Source: SAR86 cluster bacterium (GTDB lineage Bacteria > Pseudomonadota > Gammaproteobacteria > Magnimaribacterales > TMED112). From it: a stretch of DNA of 64,000 bases. The notes below the pieces were generated by a model. That model had not been told where the DNA came from, made no database searches, and saw nothing but the letters and a program-made list of their open reading frames with translations. The DNA is taken from the NCBI GenBank assembly GCA_023703555.1, contig CP097968.1, positions 579,451-643,450 on the forward strand, written 5' to 3'. The position numbers were made by a program, and so were the translations under genes. Positions 8,507 to 18,046 of this stretch are shown here, piece after piece (within the stretch, counting starts at the first letter, position 1; the number at the start of each line of letters is the position of its first letter).

Positions 8507-9220
8507 TTAAACTAACCGTCTTGGGATTATTGCTATGCCTCCCCTTCTCTCAAAAAATCCTGTCACGGAATATATCTGATATCTGTTTATCTGCAAACTT
8601 TCTAAGATTTCCTCCACGCATGCTTCATGAAACTGAGGTTTATTGAAAAAGCTTCCCAAGTATTTTGATATCTCGTCTAGATCTTGACTTGAAAAGGCGC
8701 CATTTATCTGGACAGAAGCTATATCAGGTTGATTTGTTACAGGACATAAGGATCGAAATGCAGAGAAATTGACGACTTTATCTATCTTCTTATCATTCTC
8801 AGAATGACTAAGCTTGTAGCTTGAATTTGTAACAGCTACTTGCTCTGACTCTTGACTTAAATATGCGACGTCTCCAATTTCAATATCTGATCTTGTTAAG
8901 TCCTCGAGATCTTTTTTTATAATATCTTTCACTGCAGAAAAATCTTCAAACTTTAAATGCACCAAAGAATTAATATAAAGTTTCATTGATTTTGATTCCG
9001 GAGTAAATTTCGAATTCGCATCAATTATTATTGAAATTTCATTTTTGTGAATTTTTTCATCTGTTGTGAGCCATAGAAGCTCATAAATATTCCATATGTC
9101 ATAGCCCAAGAAATCTGACACATTTCTATCTTTGCGTTGTTGCGCTCGTTCAATGGGGTAAAGAACTGCTGGTGAGTACTTAGTTGGGATGGTGGTTCTT
9201 TTTCCTAAGGGGCCAGTCAA
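8507..9220 (-). CDS. queF: NADPH-dependent 7-cyano-7-deazaguanine reductase QueF
   Basis: QueF reduces preQ0 to preQ1 in queuosine tRNA modification. The 237-residue length marks the two-domain type II form found in Gammaproteobacteria. Visible motifs are ESKSMKLYINS (residues 75-85, family NADPH-binding signature), the catalytic Cys159 in CPVTNQPD with Asp166, FHEACVEEI (from about residue 197) and the C-terminal FERRGGIAIIPRR. The last motif reads INPxR in most relatives, a small change. The start lies two bases after the stop codon of the ABC permease gene, so queF is the last gene of the operon running from 12930. No other queuosine genes are seen in this window. Confidence 0.95.
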   Translation of the reverse strand: MTGPLGKRTTIPTKYSPAVLYPIERAQQRKDRNVSDFLGYDIWNIYELLWLTTDEKIHKNEISIIIDANSKFTPESKSMKLYINSLVHLKFEDFSAVKDIIKKDLEDLTRSDIEIGDVAYLSQESEQVAVTNSSYKLSHSENDKKIDKVVNFSAFRSLCPVTNQPDIASVQINGAFSSQDLDEISKYLGSFFNKPQFHEACVEEILESLQINRYQIYSVTGFFERRGGIAIIPRRLV

Positions 9221-9222
9221 AC

Positions 9223-9996
9223 CTATTCCTTAATTCCTACCCCTCTTAATAGGAGCGAATAAGCGATAAAGAAAAAAACAAACGTAAATACGAGGATCAA
9301 AACCATACCTGTAATTGGATTGATTTCAGAGACTCCTAGCATCGCAAATCTAAAAAAATTTACGATGTATAGTATTGGGTTAAGTTGGGATATGAACTGC
9401 CACTCCGTACTCAATATGTCAATTGAATAAAAAATTCCTCCAAGGTAAATCAAAGGTGTTAAAACAAAAGTTGGAATTATACTCACATCGTCAAATGTTT
9501 TAGCATAGATACCATTAAGCAATCCTAGGATAGAAAACAGGATTGAAGTAAGCACGATCGAGATTGCTGTGAGTAAAATATTGTCGATGGTTACTTGAAC
9601 AAAAAACAAACTTGTCAAAACAACCACTAAACCAACCAACATCCCTCTTGCAATGCCGCCAATAAGAAAACCAATTAGTATTATCCAATTGGGCATTGGT
9701 GAGATAATTATTTCCTCCATTGCCTTTTGAAATTTTGTGCCGTAAAAAGCTGAAGCGACATTTGCATAAGAGTTTGTTATAACAGACAGCATAATCAGTC
9801 CAGGAACCATAAATTCGATATAGGTCAAGCCCTCATAGCCCGGCATACCACCGATTCTCGACCCAATAAGTTGCCCAAAAATAAGAAAATAAAGCGCGGT
9901 GGTGATCGCTGGAGGTAAAATAGTTTGAATCCAAATTCTCAAGATTCTTCTCACTTGTGCCCATGCTAATGTTTTTAAGCCCTGTAAATTATTCAT
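9223..9996 (-). CDS. ABC-2 type transporter permease (YadH-like)
   Basis: The 257-residue membrane protein has six predicted helices and the ABC-2 pattern: an N-terminal amphipathic segment, RILRIWIQTILPPAITTALYFLIFG, the central PTFVLTPLIYLGGIFYSI segment and LNPILYIVNFFRFAMLG before the last helices. It is the membrane half of an exporter with the ATPase gene just upstream, whose 3' end it overlaps by eight bases. The pair resembles E. coli YadG/YadH, whose substrate is not established. The gene belongs to the minus-strand operon MoxR - VWA - ATPase - permease - queF. Confidence 0.9.
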   Translation of the reverse strand: MNNLQGLKTLAWAQVRRILRIWIQTILPPAITTALYFLIFGQLIGSRIGGMPGYEGLTYIEFMVPGLIMLSVITNSYANVASAFYGTKFQKAMEEIIISPMPNWIILIGFLIGGIARGMLVGLVVVLTSLFFVQVTIDNILLTAISIVLTSILFSILGLLNGIYAKTFDDVSIIPTFVLTPLIYLGGIFYSIDILSTEWQFISQLNPILYIVNFFRFAMLGVSEINPITGMVLILVFTFVFFFIAYSLLLRGVGIKE

Positions 9997-10903
9997 GTTT
10001 TGTTGTCAGCTTGATGAAAAGCTCCTCAAGCCTATTGGTTTGATTCTTCACATTTGTTATCTCTACATCAGTTAAGGTCTCGTCCTGCAAAAATGCACCC
10101 AGAGTTTTGCCATTTGCAACTCTTAGTGAAAACTTATGATCCTCTAAAACCTTTGTTTCAAATCCTTCTATATCTAAAGACTGACTTATTTTATTTTTTG
10201 TTTCAAAGATAAAAAACTGATCGTCAAGCTTATTTAATAGACTTGCCATGCTGGTATTCTCAATAATTTGACCTTCATCAATAATTGCAATATTTCTGCA
10301 CAGATTTTCGGCTTCCTCCAAATAATGAGTAGTCAAAATTATGGTTGTTCCCTTTTTATTTATATCCAGAAGAAAATCCCACAAAATTCTTCTTAGCTCA
10401 ATGTCAACACCTGCTGTAGGTTCGTCCAAAATAAGTAAATCTGGTTCGTGAATAAGAGCTTTAATGATCATAACCCTTCTTTTTTGGCCACCTGAAAGCA
10501 TTCTTGTCTGTTCATTTCTTTTATCCCACAACCCCAATGCCTTAAGATACTTGTCCGCCCTGGAAACTGCAGTCTTGTAGTCCACACCGTAAAAGCCAGC
10601 CTGGGTGGTTATAATGTCTATCACTCTTTCAAATTGTGAAAAATTAAATTCTTGATTAACTACCCCTAGCTTTGATTTTGCGAGTTGCAAATCATTATCA
10701 GTATCGATACCGCAGATTTTGACAGTGCCTGAGTTTTTTAGGACCAGAGAGGAAATGACGCCAATAATTGTCGATTTACCAGCCCCGTTCGGTCCAAGCA
10801 ATGCAAAAAAATCACCTTTTTTTACTTCCAGATTTATCCCCTTAAGAGCTTCAACATTGTTCCGGTAGGTTTTTTTTAAATTTTTGATTAATAATGCGCT
10901 CAT
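9989..10903 (-). CDS. ABC transporter ATP-binding protein (YadG-like)
   Basis: A 304-residue ABC-2-type ATPase. Walker A is GPNGAGKST (residues 37-45), the signature LSGGQKRR (136-143), Walker [11 protein letters not shown] (156-165), and the switch His lies in TTHYLEEAE. The C-terminal 90 residues form the usual extension of this export subfamily. It powers the permease encoded immediately downstream, with an eight-base overlap. It begins six bases after the stop of the CoxE-like gene. Family members move lipids, polysaccharides, drugs or haem; nothing here fixes the cargo. Confidence 0.92.
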   Translation of the reverse strand: MSALLIKNLKKTYRNNVEALKGINLEVKKGDFFALLGPNGAGKSTIIGVISSLVLKNSGTVKICGIDTDNDLQLAKSKLGVVNQEFNFSQFERVIDIITTQAGFYGVDYKTAVSRADKYLKALGLWDKRNEQTRMLSGGQKRRVMIIKALIHEPDLLILDEPTAGVDIELRRILWDFLLDINKKGTTIILTTHYLEEAENLCRNIAIIDEGQIIENTSMASLLNKLDDQFFIFETKNKISQSLDIEGFETKVLEDHKFSLRVANGKTLGAFLQDETLTDVEITNVKNQTNRLEELFIKLTTKHE

Positions 10904-10909
10904 ATGGTT

Positions 10910-12091
10910 TTAGTGTCTTTTTGAAAGATACCCTACAGCATCGGATATTCCGCTTATTGTTAATGGGAACATTTTTTTATCCATCAAGCCCGATATCATG
11001 TTTATTGAAGAGGTATAGTCCCAATGGTCCTCATGCACAGGATTAAGCCAAACGGATTTATGAAAATATCCATTTAGTTTGCGGATCCACTGTTCACCAG
11101 ATTGTTTATTCCAGTGTTCAATACTGCCACCTGGATTAGTCAACTCGTATGGCGCCATACTGGCATCACCAACAATTATTAACTTATGGTTCTTGGTAAA
11201 CTTACTTAGAATGCTTTGGGTAGTTATGCGGTTTTCATTTCTTCTAAAATTATCTTTCCAAACTGATTCATAAATACAGTTATGAAAATAGTAGTACTCC
11301 AAATTCTTGAACTCAGATTTTGCAGCAGAAAATAACTCTTCACATACTTTTACAAAAGGGTCCATTGAACCACCAATATCAAAGAACACTATTAAATTAA
11401 TGTCATTCATCTTCTCTCTGATGTATTCAAGCTCAAGATAACCAGCATTTTTGGCCGTACTGTTTATGGTATTCGTCAGGTCAAATTCAAATTGATCGCC
11501 TTTTCTAGTCATCTTTCGTAGTTTTCTCAGAGCAATTTTTAAGTTCCTAACTCCCAGCTGAAGTGAATCATCAAGATTTTTAAAAGTTCGGTCTTCCCAA
11601 ACCTTTGCTGCCATGCCTTTGTTTGACTTTCCCCCTAAACGGATGCCGTTGGGGTGATTACCATCGTTTCCAAATGGAGAAGTGCCTGCAGTTCCAATCC
11701 ACTTATTGCCGCCATGATGTTGTTTCTCTTGCTCCTCTAAACGTTTTTTGAATTCCTGTAAAAGCTTCTCAAGACCACCAAGGTCTTTGATTTTTTTTAA
11801 TTCTTCTGGTGTTAGTTCTTTTTCAAATTGTTTTCTAATCCAATCCTCTGGAATTATCATTTTAATGAGATCATCCATATTTTCTATGCCCTTAAAATAG
11901 ACATCAAAAGCGCGATCAAACTTGTCAAAGTTTTTTTCATCTTTTACTAACATTGTTCGAGAGAGATAATAGAAATCATTCCAATCAGCAAATATCAGCT
12001 TTTTATCCAGAGCGGTTAGAAGGTCTAAAAATTCTCGTAATGTTACTGGAACACCATAACCTTTTACAGTATTAAAGAGGTTTACTAGCAT
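10910..12091 (-). CDS. CoxE-like von Willebrand factor A domain protein
   Basis: A 393-residue soluble protein without a signal peptide. The N-terminal half is helical and charged (EELKKIKDLGGLEKLLQEFKKRLEEQEKQ looks like coiled coil), then a glycine-rich region, then a VWA domain from about residue 230 with the metal-ion site FFDIGGSMD (DxGxS form) and VGDASM. CoxE-type proteins work with a MoxR ATPase as a chaperone-like machine that inserts cofactors or remodels partner proteins. That ATPase is encoded directly upstream with a TAATG overlap, confirming the pair. No carbon-monoxide dehydrogenase genes are nearby, so the target is unknown. Confidence 0.88.
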   Translation of the reverse strand: MLVNLFNTVKGYGVPVTLREFLDLLTALDKKLIFADWNDFYYLSRTMLVKDEKNFDKFDRAFDVYFKGIENMDDLIKMIIPEDWIRKQFEKELTPEELKKIKDLGGLEKLLQEFKKRLEEQEKQHHGGNKWIGTAGTSPFGNDGNHPNGIRLGGKSNKGMAAKVWEDRTFKNLDDSLQLGVRNLKIALRKLRKMTRKGDQFEFDLTNTINSTAKNAGYLELEYIREKMNDINLIVFFDIGGSMDPFVKVCEELFSAAKSEFKNLEYYYFHNCIYESVWKDNFRRNENRITTQSILSKFTKNHKLIIVGDASMAPYELTNPGGSIEHWNKQSGEQWIRKLNGYFHKSVWLNPVHEDHWDYTSSINMISGLMDKKMFPLTISGISDAVGYLSKRH

Positions 12092-12930
12092 TAAGATTCA
12101 CGCCTGGTCATAAAGGCAAGCTTTTGTAGCAACTCAACATCTTGCTCGTTCTTAAGTAAAGCACCATACAAAGGAGGCACAAGTTTAGAGTCATTAGAGA
12201 CAAGAAGCTCCTGCGCAATATCATCAGATACTATTAGCTTAAGCCAATCTATTAACTCTGAGGTTGAAGGTTTCTTCTTCAATCCAGGAACTTTTCTAAT
12301 ATCAAAAAAAGTATCTAAGGAGTCCTTGAGAAGCTTCTTTTTAATTTTTGGGATATGTACATTAATGATTTTTTGAAGAACATCCCTATCAGGAAAAGTT
12401 ATGTAATGAAAAAAACATCTTCTTAAAAATGCATCAGGAAGATCTTTTTCATTATTGGATGTAATTATAACCAATGGTCTTTTTTTTGCTTTGATAGTTC
12501 TATCAAGCTCATAGCAGTAAAATTCCATTCTATCAAGCTCCTGCAGGAGATCATTGGGAAACTCAATGTCAGCTTTATCGATTTCATCAACTAGCAACAC
12601 GACCTGTTCTTCTGATTCAAAAGCATCCCATAACTTTCCTTTGTTTATGTAATTTGCAATATCTTTTACTTTTTCATTTCCCAACTGTGAATCCCTTAGA
12701 CGTGAGACTGCATCATATTCGTATAAACCTTGTGAGGCTTTTGTTGTTGATTTTATATGCCATTCAACAATGCGCATGTCTAGTGATTTTGCGACCTCTT
12801 CTGCAAGCATTGTCTTTCCCGTGCCAGGCTCACCTTTTACCAGGAGTGGTTTCTCCAAACTTAAGGCAGCGTTTACTGCCAAATTTAGGTCATTGGTTGA
12901 AATATATTGTTTTGTCCCTTGGAATCTCAT
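12091..12930 (-). CDS. MoxR-family AAA+ ATPase
   Basis: An AAA+ ATPase of 279 residues from the ATG at 12930 (MRFQGTKQYISTNDLNLAVN). Walker A is GEPGTGKT (residues 33-40), Walker B VVLLVDEIDKAD, sensor 1 ITSNNEKDLPDAF, arginine finger region LRRCFFHYI. The frame extends eight codons to a TTG at 12954, but MRFQGT is the normal beginning of this subfamily. Such ATPases act with a VWA partner, here the next gene, to remodel or activate other proteins. It is the first gene of the operon leading through the ABC exporter to queF, and it is divergent from tatD with 35 bases between the two starts, so the promoters must be compact. Confidence 0.92.
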   Translation of the reverse strand: MRFQGTKQYISTNDLNLAVNAALSLEKPLLVKGEPGTGKTMLAEEVAKSLDMRIVEWHIKSTTKASQGLYEYDAVSRLRDSQLGNEKVKDIANYINKGKLWDAFESEEQVVLLVDEIDKADIEFPNDLLQELDRMEFYCYELDRTIKAKKRPLVIITSNNEKDLPDAFLRRCFFHYITFPDRDVLQKIINVHIPKIKKKLLKDSLDTFFDIRKVPGLKKKPSTSELIDWLKLIVSDDIAQELLVSNDSKLVPPLYGALLKNEQDVELLQKLAFMTRRES

Positions 12931-12965
12931 CTTGGCAAGGTTAGAGTTTAACAAATTAATGATAA

Positions 12966-13736
12966 ATGTTGCTAGCTGATTCTTGTTTTAACATCACACA
13001 TGAAAGTTTTAAGAAAGACCTTAGCAATGTAATTTCAGAAGCTTACCAAAATGATATTGGGTATTTCTTTGCTCCTTCATGCAACCTTAGAGACACGAAT
13101 ACAATTATCTCACTATCAAAAGAATACAAAAATATGTATGTTGGAGTTGGTATTCATCCGCACTATGCCTCTGAGTTTAAAACGGATATTTTAATTGAAC
13201 TTGAAAAATTTATTTCGGAACCAAAAGTGGTTGCAATCGGCGAAATTGGACTTGATTATTACAGAAACTTTCAAACTCCTAAGATCCAAAGAAAATGTTT
13301 TTCAGAGTTTTTAAGTTTTGCTGTTGATCACCAACTTCCTTGTTTTATGCATAACAGGAACTCAACAGATGATTTTTTATCTTTGTTAAAAGAACAAATC
13401 AGTAGCCTGCCAAAATCAGTGGTGCATTGTTTCACTGGTAATAAAAAAGAGCTGAAACATTTGTTGGATCAAGACTTATTCATTGGTATAACTGGATGGA
13501 TATGCGACCCTAAAAGGGGTGCCGAGACAAGAGATTTACTTAAATATATACCTTTAGAAAAATTACTACTCGAGACAGATTCACCTTATTTGATTCCTAA
13601 AAGTATTAAAGGAAGTCGAAATGAACCAAAAAATCTAAAAGTCATTTTAAAAGCTATTTCCGAAGCTATTGGAGTGGAACCACAAAAGGTGGCAAAACAG
13701 ACTACTAAAAACTTCAAAGACTTATTTAGACTTTAG
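12966..13736 (+). CDS. tatD: TatD-family deoxyribonuclease
   Basis: A metal-dependent hydrolase of 256 residues. The N-terminus MLLADSCFNITHESF lacks the HxH motif of YcfH-type proteins, but E. coli TatD itself has the same type of start (GVNLTSSQF), so this is the TatD subgroup, not a damaged YcfH. Other active-site elements are present: GVGIHPHYA, AIGEIGLDYYRNF, CFMHNRN, VVHCFTGN, FIGITGWICDPKRG and LLLETDSPYL. TatD is a 3'-5' DNA/RNA exonuclease linked to repair and turnover. The last 15 bases overlap the 3' end of the convergent RND gene. No tatABC genes are adjacent. Confidence 0.93.
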   Translation: MLLADSCFNITHESFKKDLSNVISEAYQNDIGYFFAPSCNLRDTNTIISLSKEYKNMYVGVGIHPHYASEFKTDILIELEKFISEPKVVAIGEIGLDYYRNFQTPKIQRKCFSEFLSFAVDHQLPCFMHNRNSTDDFLSLLKEQISSLPKSVVHCFTGNKKELKHLLDQDLFIGITGWICDPKRGAETRDLLKYIPLEKLLLETDSPYLIPKSIKGSRNEPKNLKVILKAISEAIGVEPQKVAKQTTKNFKDLFRL

Positions 13737-16046
13737 CATCATTGCATTTGGCAAGAATGTGAAAGTAACTACCACTGAAACAAAAATTGCTGTTGCAGAA
13801 AATATACCAAATAGAATCGTAGGGTTGAAATTGGAAAATAAGAATACAAAAAAACCCACAATAATTGTCGCACCTGTAATAATAATGGCCTTGCCTGTAG
13901 TAAGAAAAGTCTCTTTTTCGAAGCTGCTATATTGAACTGTTTTTCCAAGTAGCTGTGCATCAAATTTTTTCAAATTATTTGATTTCATTTCTTCTTTCAG
14001 ACGCCATGCAAAATGAATACCATAATCCACCGACATGCCGACAGATATCGCTGCAATAGTTATAGTCATGATATCCAGAGGTATGTTTAAAGCACTCATA
14101 ATGCTCAGGATGACTCCTACTGAGCAAACTGGAACCATTAAAACAGCTAGGCTGGTAAAAATTGATCTAAATAAAATTAAAAGGGTGATAAAGACCACTC
14201 CCAGTACAAACGCAAGAGATCTTATTTGAGATGAAAAAAGGCTTTGCAGAAGATTATTATAAAGCACTCCCAATCCTGAAACTTGGTATTGGATGTCAGT
14301 ATTTGCTAACTCAGCAGTCAGCATATTCTCAATCTGAATAATAAGTTCATTTCTATTTAAATCAGGCGTGGAATCAATTATTCGTGCAGTTATTCTTAGC
14401 CTTTGTTCGCTGTCATCTAAAAATCCGCTTAGCAAGAGTTGAGCATCATTGCTATCCAGTAAAGCGTTACGAATGAATGCAAGCTCAAGATCACCTAAAG
14501 GGCCATCGTTCAGTCTCTCAGCAAGTTCGATGCCATTCAAAAGGCTTAAAACTTTTCCAATTCCATATGTGGTCTCAAGCCTTCCCTGAATAGATTTTAG
14601 TGTATCTATGCGATCTTTTTTCCACCAATATTTTGCAGTATCGGAGTCTTCACTATAAAAGAAATCAAGCTCATCAATATCGTCTTGTTGCTCTGGTAAA
14701 GTGAGAACAATTTCAAGTGGAGTTGTGCCCCCAAGTTCTCTATCAATTAAGTCCAAACCCTTATAAATTTCAGTGTCTTTTTGAAAATAATCTATAAACT
14801 TATTTTCTACTTTAAGTTGTGAGCTTAAGTAGAACATCAAAGGTAGCAACAACAACAAAAACAATGTGCCTCCATTCTTCATTATTGGTTTAAAAAATAA
14901 ATAACCATAGTTAAAAAAATGTAAGGTTGGTAAGCGCTGTTCCTTAAAGGTTACATTTTTGAGCTTTAACAATACTGGGATAAGTAAAAAGGAAATAGAA
15001 AAATTTAGAAGCACTCCGAGTGACATCATTTTTCCAAAATCAATTACTGGTTTTATCTCACTCAAAACAAGAGAAGCAAATCCCACAATTGTTGTTAAAG
15101 CAGTATAAAAACATGGGATAACAATATTCGATAAAGCCTGACTTATAGTTATTTTTTTCTTTGCATCTTCTTGGATTCTTATAAGAATATGGATTGAAAT
15201 AGCGATCGATGTAATAAGCAACAGTGCGAGAAAATTCGAAGATACAATACTTACAGGCCAATCTAATAACCCTAGTAATCCTATTGAGACAAGCATTACA
15301 AAGGTTGCGTTAAATAGAATGATAAAAATCGGCCACAGACTCCTGAAAATTAAGAATAAAAACAATAAAAAAACTAAAATAGTTAATGTTCCAAATATCA
15401 GGACATCGCCCTTTATATAATTGATGGTATCTACAACGATCATTCCTGGGCCTGCTAACAACAATTCAAAAGCCGTCTCCTCTGCCATAACTTCCCTTAT
15501 CGCTTGAATAACGTTTGAATAATCCTGAGTTTCATTGAGATTTATTTGTATTGCATTGAGGTCTCCTGTTTTATTGATTACAAGCTCTTTAAAGATAGGG
15601 CTTTTGGTTAGCTCCAATTTGGCACTAGCAAGGTTTACATCATCAACCAGAAGATATTTATCATTTTCTGCTGATTTTATTAAGGGGAGTTTTGGTTGCT
15701 CAAAGATTGGTGCATCGAGGATTGACACCACACTCTTTACACCCGGTAATGCCTCAAGATTTCTTGCTAGAGTCTGAAGTTTTTTTAGCTCGCTATTATC
15801 AAATATATCTCGTTTGCCTTTGACCGACATAATTACAAAATCTGATGAATCAAAAACATCGCCTAGCTTAGAGTACTCTTGATAAGATTTATCACTTTCT
15901 AGGATCAAAGTTTCAGAGGATGCATCAAATCTAAAATTTGAAAGACCTAACAGACTTACAGCTGTCAAAGCCAATAACAGCAAAATTACCCATCGAGGCT
16001 TTTTTTCCAAAATTCTGAAAACCTGACCTAGTTGTTCTTTGAGCAT
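13722..16046 (-). CDS. RND-superfamily (MMPL-like) inner-membrane exporter
   Basis: The 774-residue protein has an N-terminal helix (PRWVILLLLALTAVSLLGL), a periplasmic loop, a five-helix block with the sterol-sensing-like pattern around residues 210-390, a second periplasmic loop, and a second five-helix block with SVGMSVDYGIHFAWRLKEE, the hallmark GxSxDY...H motif of this family. The lack of the extra loops of AcrB puts it among the predicted RND exporters that move lipids, hopanoids or other hydrophobic compounds. It is the last gene of the operon from 18804 and overlaps bolA by 19 bases. Its association with a lipid phosphoesterase and glycosyltransferase suggests an envelope-lipid role, by context only. 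Confidence 0.9.
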   Translation of the reverse strand: MLKEQLGQVFRILEKKPRWVILLLLALTAVSLLGLSNFRFDASSETLILESDKSYQEYSKLGDVFDSSDFVIMSVKGKRDIFDNSELKKLQTLARNLEALPGVKSVVSILDAPIFEQPKLPLIKSAENDKYLLVDDVNLASAKLELTKSPIFKELVINKTGDLNAIQINLNETQDYSNVIQAIREVMAEETAFELLLAGPGMIVVDTINYIKGDVLIFGTLTILVFLLFLFLIFRSLWPIFIILFNATFVMLVSIGLLGLLDWPVSIVSSNFLALLLITSIAISIHILIRIQEDAKKKITISQALSNIVIPCFYTALTTIVGFASLVLSEIKPVIDFGKMMSLGVLLNFSISFLLIPVLLKLKNVTFKEQRLPTLHFFNYGYLFFKPIMKNGGTLFLLLLLPLMFYLSSQLKVENKFIDYFQKDTEIYKGLDLIDRELGGTTPLEIVLTLPEQQDDIDELDFFYSEDSDTAKYWWKKDRIDTLKSIQGRLETTYGIGKVLSLLNGIELAERLNDGPLGDLELAFIRNALLDSNDAQLLLSGFLDDSEQRLRITARIIDSTPDLNRNELIIQIENMLTAELANTDIQYQVSGLGVLYNNLLQSLFSSQIRSLAFVLGVVFITLLILFRSIFTSLAVLMVPVCSVGVILSIMSALNIPLDIMTITIAAISVGMSVDYGIHFAWRLKEEMKSNNLKKFDAQLLGKTVQYSSFEKETFLTTGKAIIITGATIIVGFFVFLFSNFNPTILFGIFSATAIFVSVVVTFTFLPNAMMLKSK

Positions 16047-16327
16047 GGTGGTGATTCTTTTACATCATTACTCTGTGCCCATTCATTTTCAGTTTTTAGA
16101 CTCAAGGAAATTGCATGAATCTTTGATACTAGATCCCCAAGGGCGTCATAAACTGTTTTGTGCCTAGCAAGTAATTTTTGGTTTTGAAAATCGTCTGAGA
16201 CTACTATCAGCTTGACATGGGATATAGAACCGTCATATCCACCGTGATTTGGACTTTCATCAATAATATCAAGATATGAAATATTAAGAACTTTTCTGAG
16301 ATGTTCCTCAATTTTTTTAATCATCAT
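16028..16327 (-). CDS. BolA-family protein
   Basis: A 99-residue BolA protein, MMIKKIEEHLRKVLNISYLDIIDESPNHGGYDGSISHVKLIVVSDDF, with the conserved SHVKLIVVS strand, the RHKTVYDALGDL helix containing the conserved His, and IHAISLSLKT at the end. Family members bind Fe-S clusters together with monothiol glutaredoxins. The gene overlaps the rhomboid gene by 11 bases and the RND gene by 19 bases, so all three are probably translationally coupled. Two consecutive ATG codons exist (16327 and 16324); either could serve. Confidence 0.9.
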   Translation of the reverse strand: MMIKKIEEHLRKVLNISYLDIIDESPNHGGYDGSISHVKLIVVSDDFQNQKLLARHKTVYDALGDLVSKIHAISLSLKTENEWAQSNDVKESPPCSKNN

Positions 16328-17057
16328 CTCGTTTTAAACCTTGAGATTTTCTTTTCTTTGAAATTGGTAAATCGTTGTCTTCAACTTCTTCGTAATCAGT
16401 ATAAACCTTTGGCTTCTCAACATATTTTCTAAAAAGATATTTGATCCCGACAAAGCCAAAAACGAACCCGCCAATATGTGCAAAATACGCAACTCCATCA
16501 TAGCTATTGCCAGCAGCACTGATTAACTGTCCTATAATCCAAAAACCGATAACAATATTTGCGGGAATTCGCATAATCTGAACAAAAATTAAAAACCAGA
16601 CAAAAACTTTAACCTTTGCAGTTGGATAAAGTACAAAATATGCACCCATTATTGCAGCTATACAACCACTTGCTCCAATCATTGGAACATTTTGTCCACC
16701 AGAAAAAATTGATTGAAAGTAAGCTGCAAAAATACCTCCAAGAGCGTAAAAAATTAGAAAGTTTGTTCTGCCGAGATGTGATTCAACATTGTCTCCGTAG
16801 ATATAGAGAACAACCATATTTGATACTAAATGCATAAAGCCGCCATGCAGAAAAGCTGAAGTTACAAGTGTATGGAGATTTTCAAAATCTGAAAACACAG
16901 ATGGTCGTACACCAAACTCACTTACAAGTGCTTGATTTGATTGCACGCCAATACTTAGCTGAAATAAGAATACAACTACATTTACAGCAATCAAACTCCA
17001 TGTTAAGTATGGTGTTCGCGCTGAAGGGTTTTCGTCAGCAAATGGAAAAAAAATCAT
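16317..17057 (-). CDS. Rhomboid-family intramembrane serine protease
   Basis: A 246-residue membrane protein with six to seven helices. The family motifs are all present: HGGFMHLVSNMVVLYIYGDNVE, the nucleophile Ser in GASGCIAAIMGAY and the partner His in AHIGGFVFGF. The C-terminal 45 residues are charged and cytoplasmic (YTDYEEVEDNDLPISKKRKSQ). Rhomboids cleave membrane proteins within their helices; in bacteria natural substrates are mostly unknown. The start overlaps the glycosyltransferase stop by four bases (ATGA type). It belongs to the five-gene operon 18804-13722. Confidence 0.92.
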   Translation of the reverse strand: MIFFPFADENPSARTPYLTWSLIAVNVVVFLFQLSIGVQSNQALVSEFGVRPSVFSDFENLHTLVTSAFLHGGFMHLVSNMVVLYIYGDNVESHLGRTNFLIFYALGGIFAAYFQSIFSGGQNVPMIGASGCIAAIMGAYFVLYPTAKVKVFVWFLIFVQIMRIPANIVIGFWIIGQLISAAGNSYDGVAYFAHIGGFVFGFVGIKYLFRKYVEKPKVYTDYEEVEDNDLPISKKRKSQGLKRDDD

Positions 17058-18046
17058 TTGAGTGGTACCAATGAATCTATAAATTGTTCTGCGACTCTAT
17101 CCCAAGTGTATGTTTTTGAGGAGGCGATTACTCCACTTGTATTCACTTTTAATGCCCTATCCACCGCAGCAGAGAGATCATGACTGTCTAATGAGCCGTT
17201 AATCCCTTCATGTACTATATCTCTAGGACCTGTGACATTAAATGCTGCAATTGGTGTTCCACAGGCTAAGGCTTCAATCAAAACTATTCCAAATGTATCT
17301 GTTTTGGATGGAAATACAAAACATGAAGCTTTCCTGTAAATGTCTGCGAGTTCTTTACCTGTCTTAAACCCTAAAAATTCAACATCTGGGTATTTTTTCT
17401 GAAATTTATTAAGCATTGGCCCGCCACCAACTACCACTTTTTTTTGCTCGGATGGCATTTTTAAAAACTCTTCAATGTTTTTTTCAATTGCCACCCTCCC
17501 AACATATAGCAAGGGACCATCTTTTTCTTTTGTCTCATCAGGATAAAATATATCTTCATCAAACCCTCGAGACCACAAAACCAAATTGGTAAATCCATCT
17601 TTTGTGAGCTCTTCTTTGTGGCTAGGAGTGTTAACAAGTGTTTTTGCAGCAGAATTGTGAAACCACTTGAGAAGGCCTCTTGTGACATCTAGCCCTATCC
17701 CAAATCTTTCATAGATATATTCTGGAAATTTTGTATGAATTGCAGAAGTATAAGGAAGGTTATGTTCTAAGCAGAAATGTCTTGCCGTTATTCCAAGTGG
17801 GCCTTCTACTGAAATATGAATAAAATCTGGTTTTATTTTTTGTATTTTTTTCTTTAAATCCCAAAAATTCCATGCCACTGAAATTTCAGGGTAGTTAGGC
17901 AAAGGAAAAGTATGAAAATGCCCTGGGTGTAATACCTCTACATTATATTTTTTTTCTTTAAGTTTTTTGGTAACTGTTGTCATTGTTGTGACTACACCGT
18001 TAACTTGCGGTTCCCATGCATCAGTTACTATCAATATCTTTTTCAT
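17054..18046 (-). CDS. GT4 glycosyltransferase, Agt-like (probable glycolipid synthesis)
   Basis: A 330-residue GT-B fold enzyme. The N-terminal domain begins MKKILIVTDAWEPQVNGVVTT, a motif shared by the SqdX/MgtA-like group that transfers sugars to diacylglycerol or phosphatidylinositol. The C-terminal domain has LLYVGRVAIEKNIEEFL and the EX7E pattern in FPSKTDTFGIVLIEALACGTPIAA. It is encoded directly after a PlcP/LpxH-like phosphoesterase with a four-base overlap. In marine heterotrophs such a pair (PlcP with Agt) replaces phospholipids by glycolipids when phosphate is scarce. The assignment to that pathway is inference from motif and context; a generic envelope glycosyltransferase is the alternative. 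Confidence 0.82.
   Translation of the reverse strand: MKKILIVTDAWEPQVNGVVTTMTTVTKKLKEKKYNVEVLHPGHFHTFPLPNYPEISVAWNFWDLKKKIQKIKPDFIHISVEGPLGITARHFCLEHNLPYTSAIHTKFPEYIYERFGIGLDVTRGLLKWFHNSAAKTLVNTPSHKEELTKDGFTNLVLWSRGFDEDIFYPDETKEKDGPLLYVGRVAIEKNIEEFLKMPSEQKKVVVGGGPMLNKFQKKYPDVEFLGFKTGKELADIYRKASCFVFPSKTDTFGIVLIEALACGTPIAAFNVTGPRDIVHEGINGSLDSHDLSAAVDRALKVNTSGVIASSKTYTWDRVAEQFIDSLVPLK

Noticed and set aside
12966-13040. Loss of the HxH metal motif in TatD as a sign of inactivation
   Set aside because: E. coli TatD itself lacks this motif at its N-terminus and is active; the remaining metal ligands are all present.
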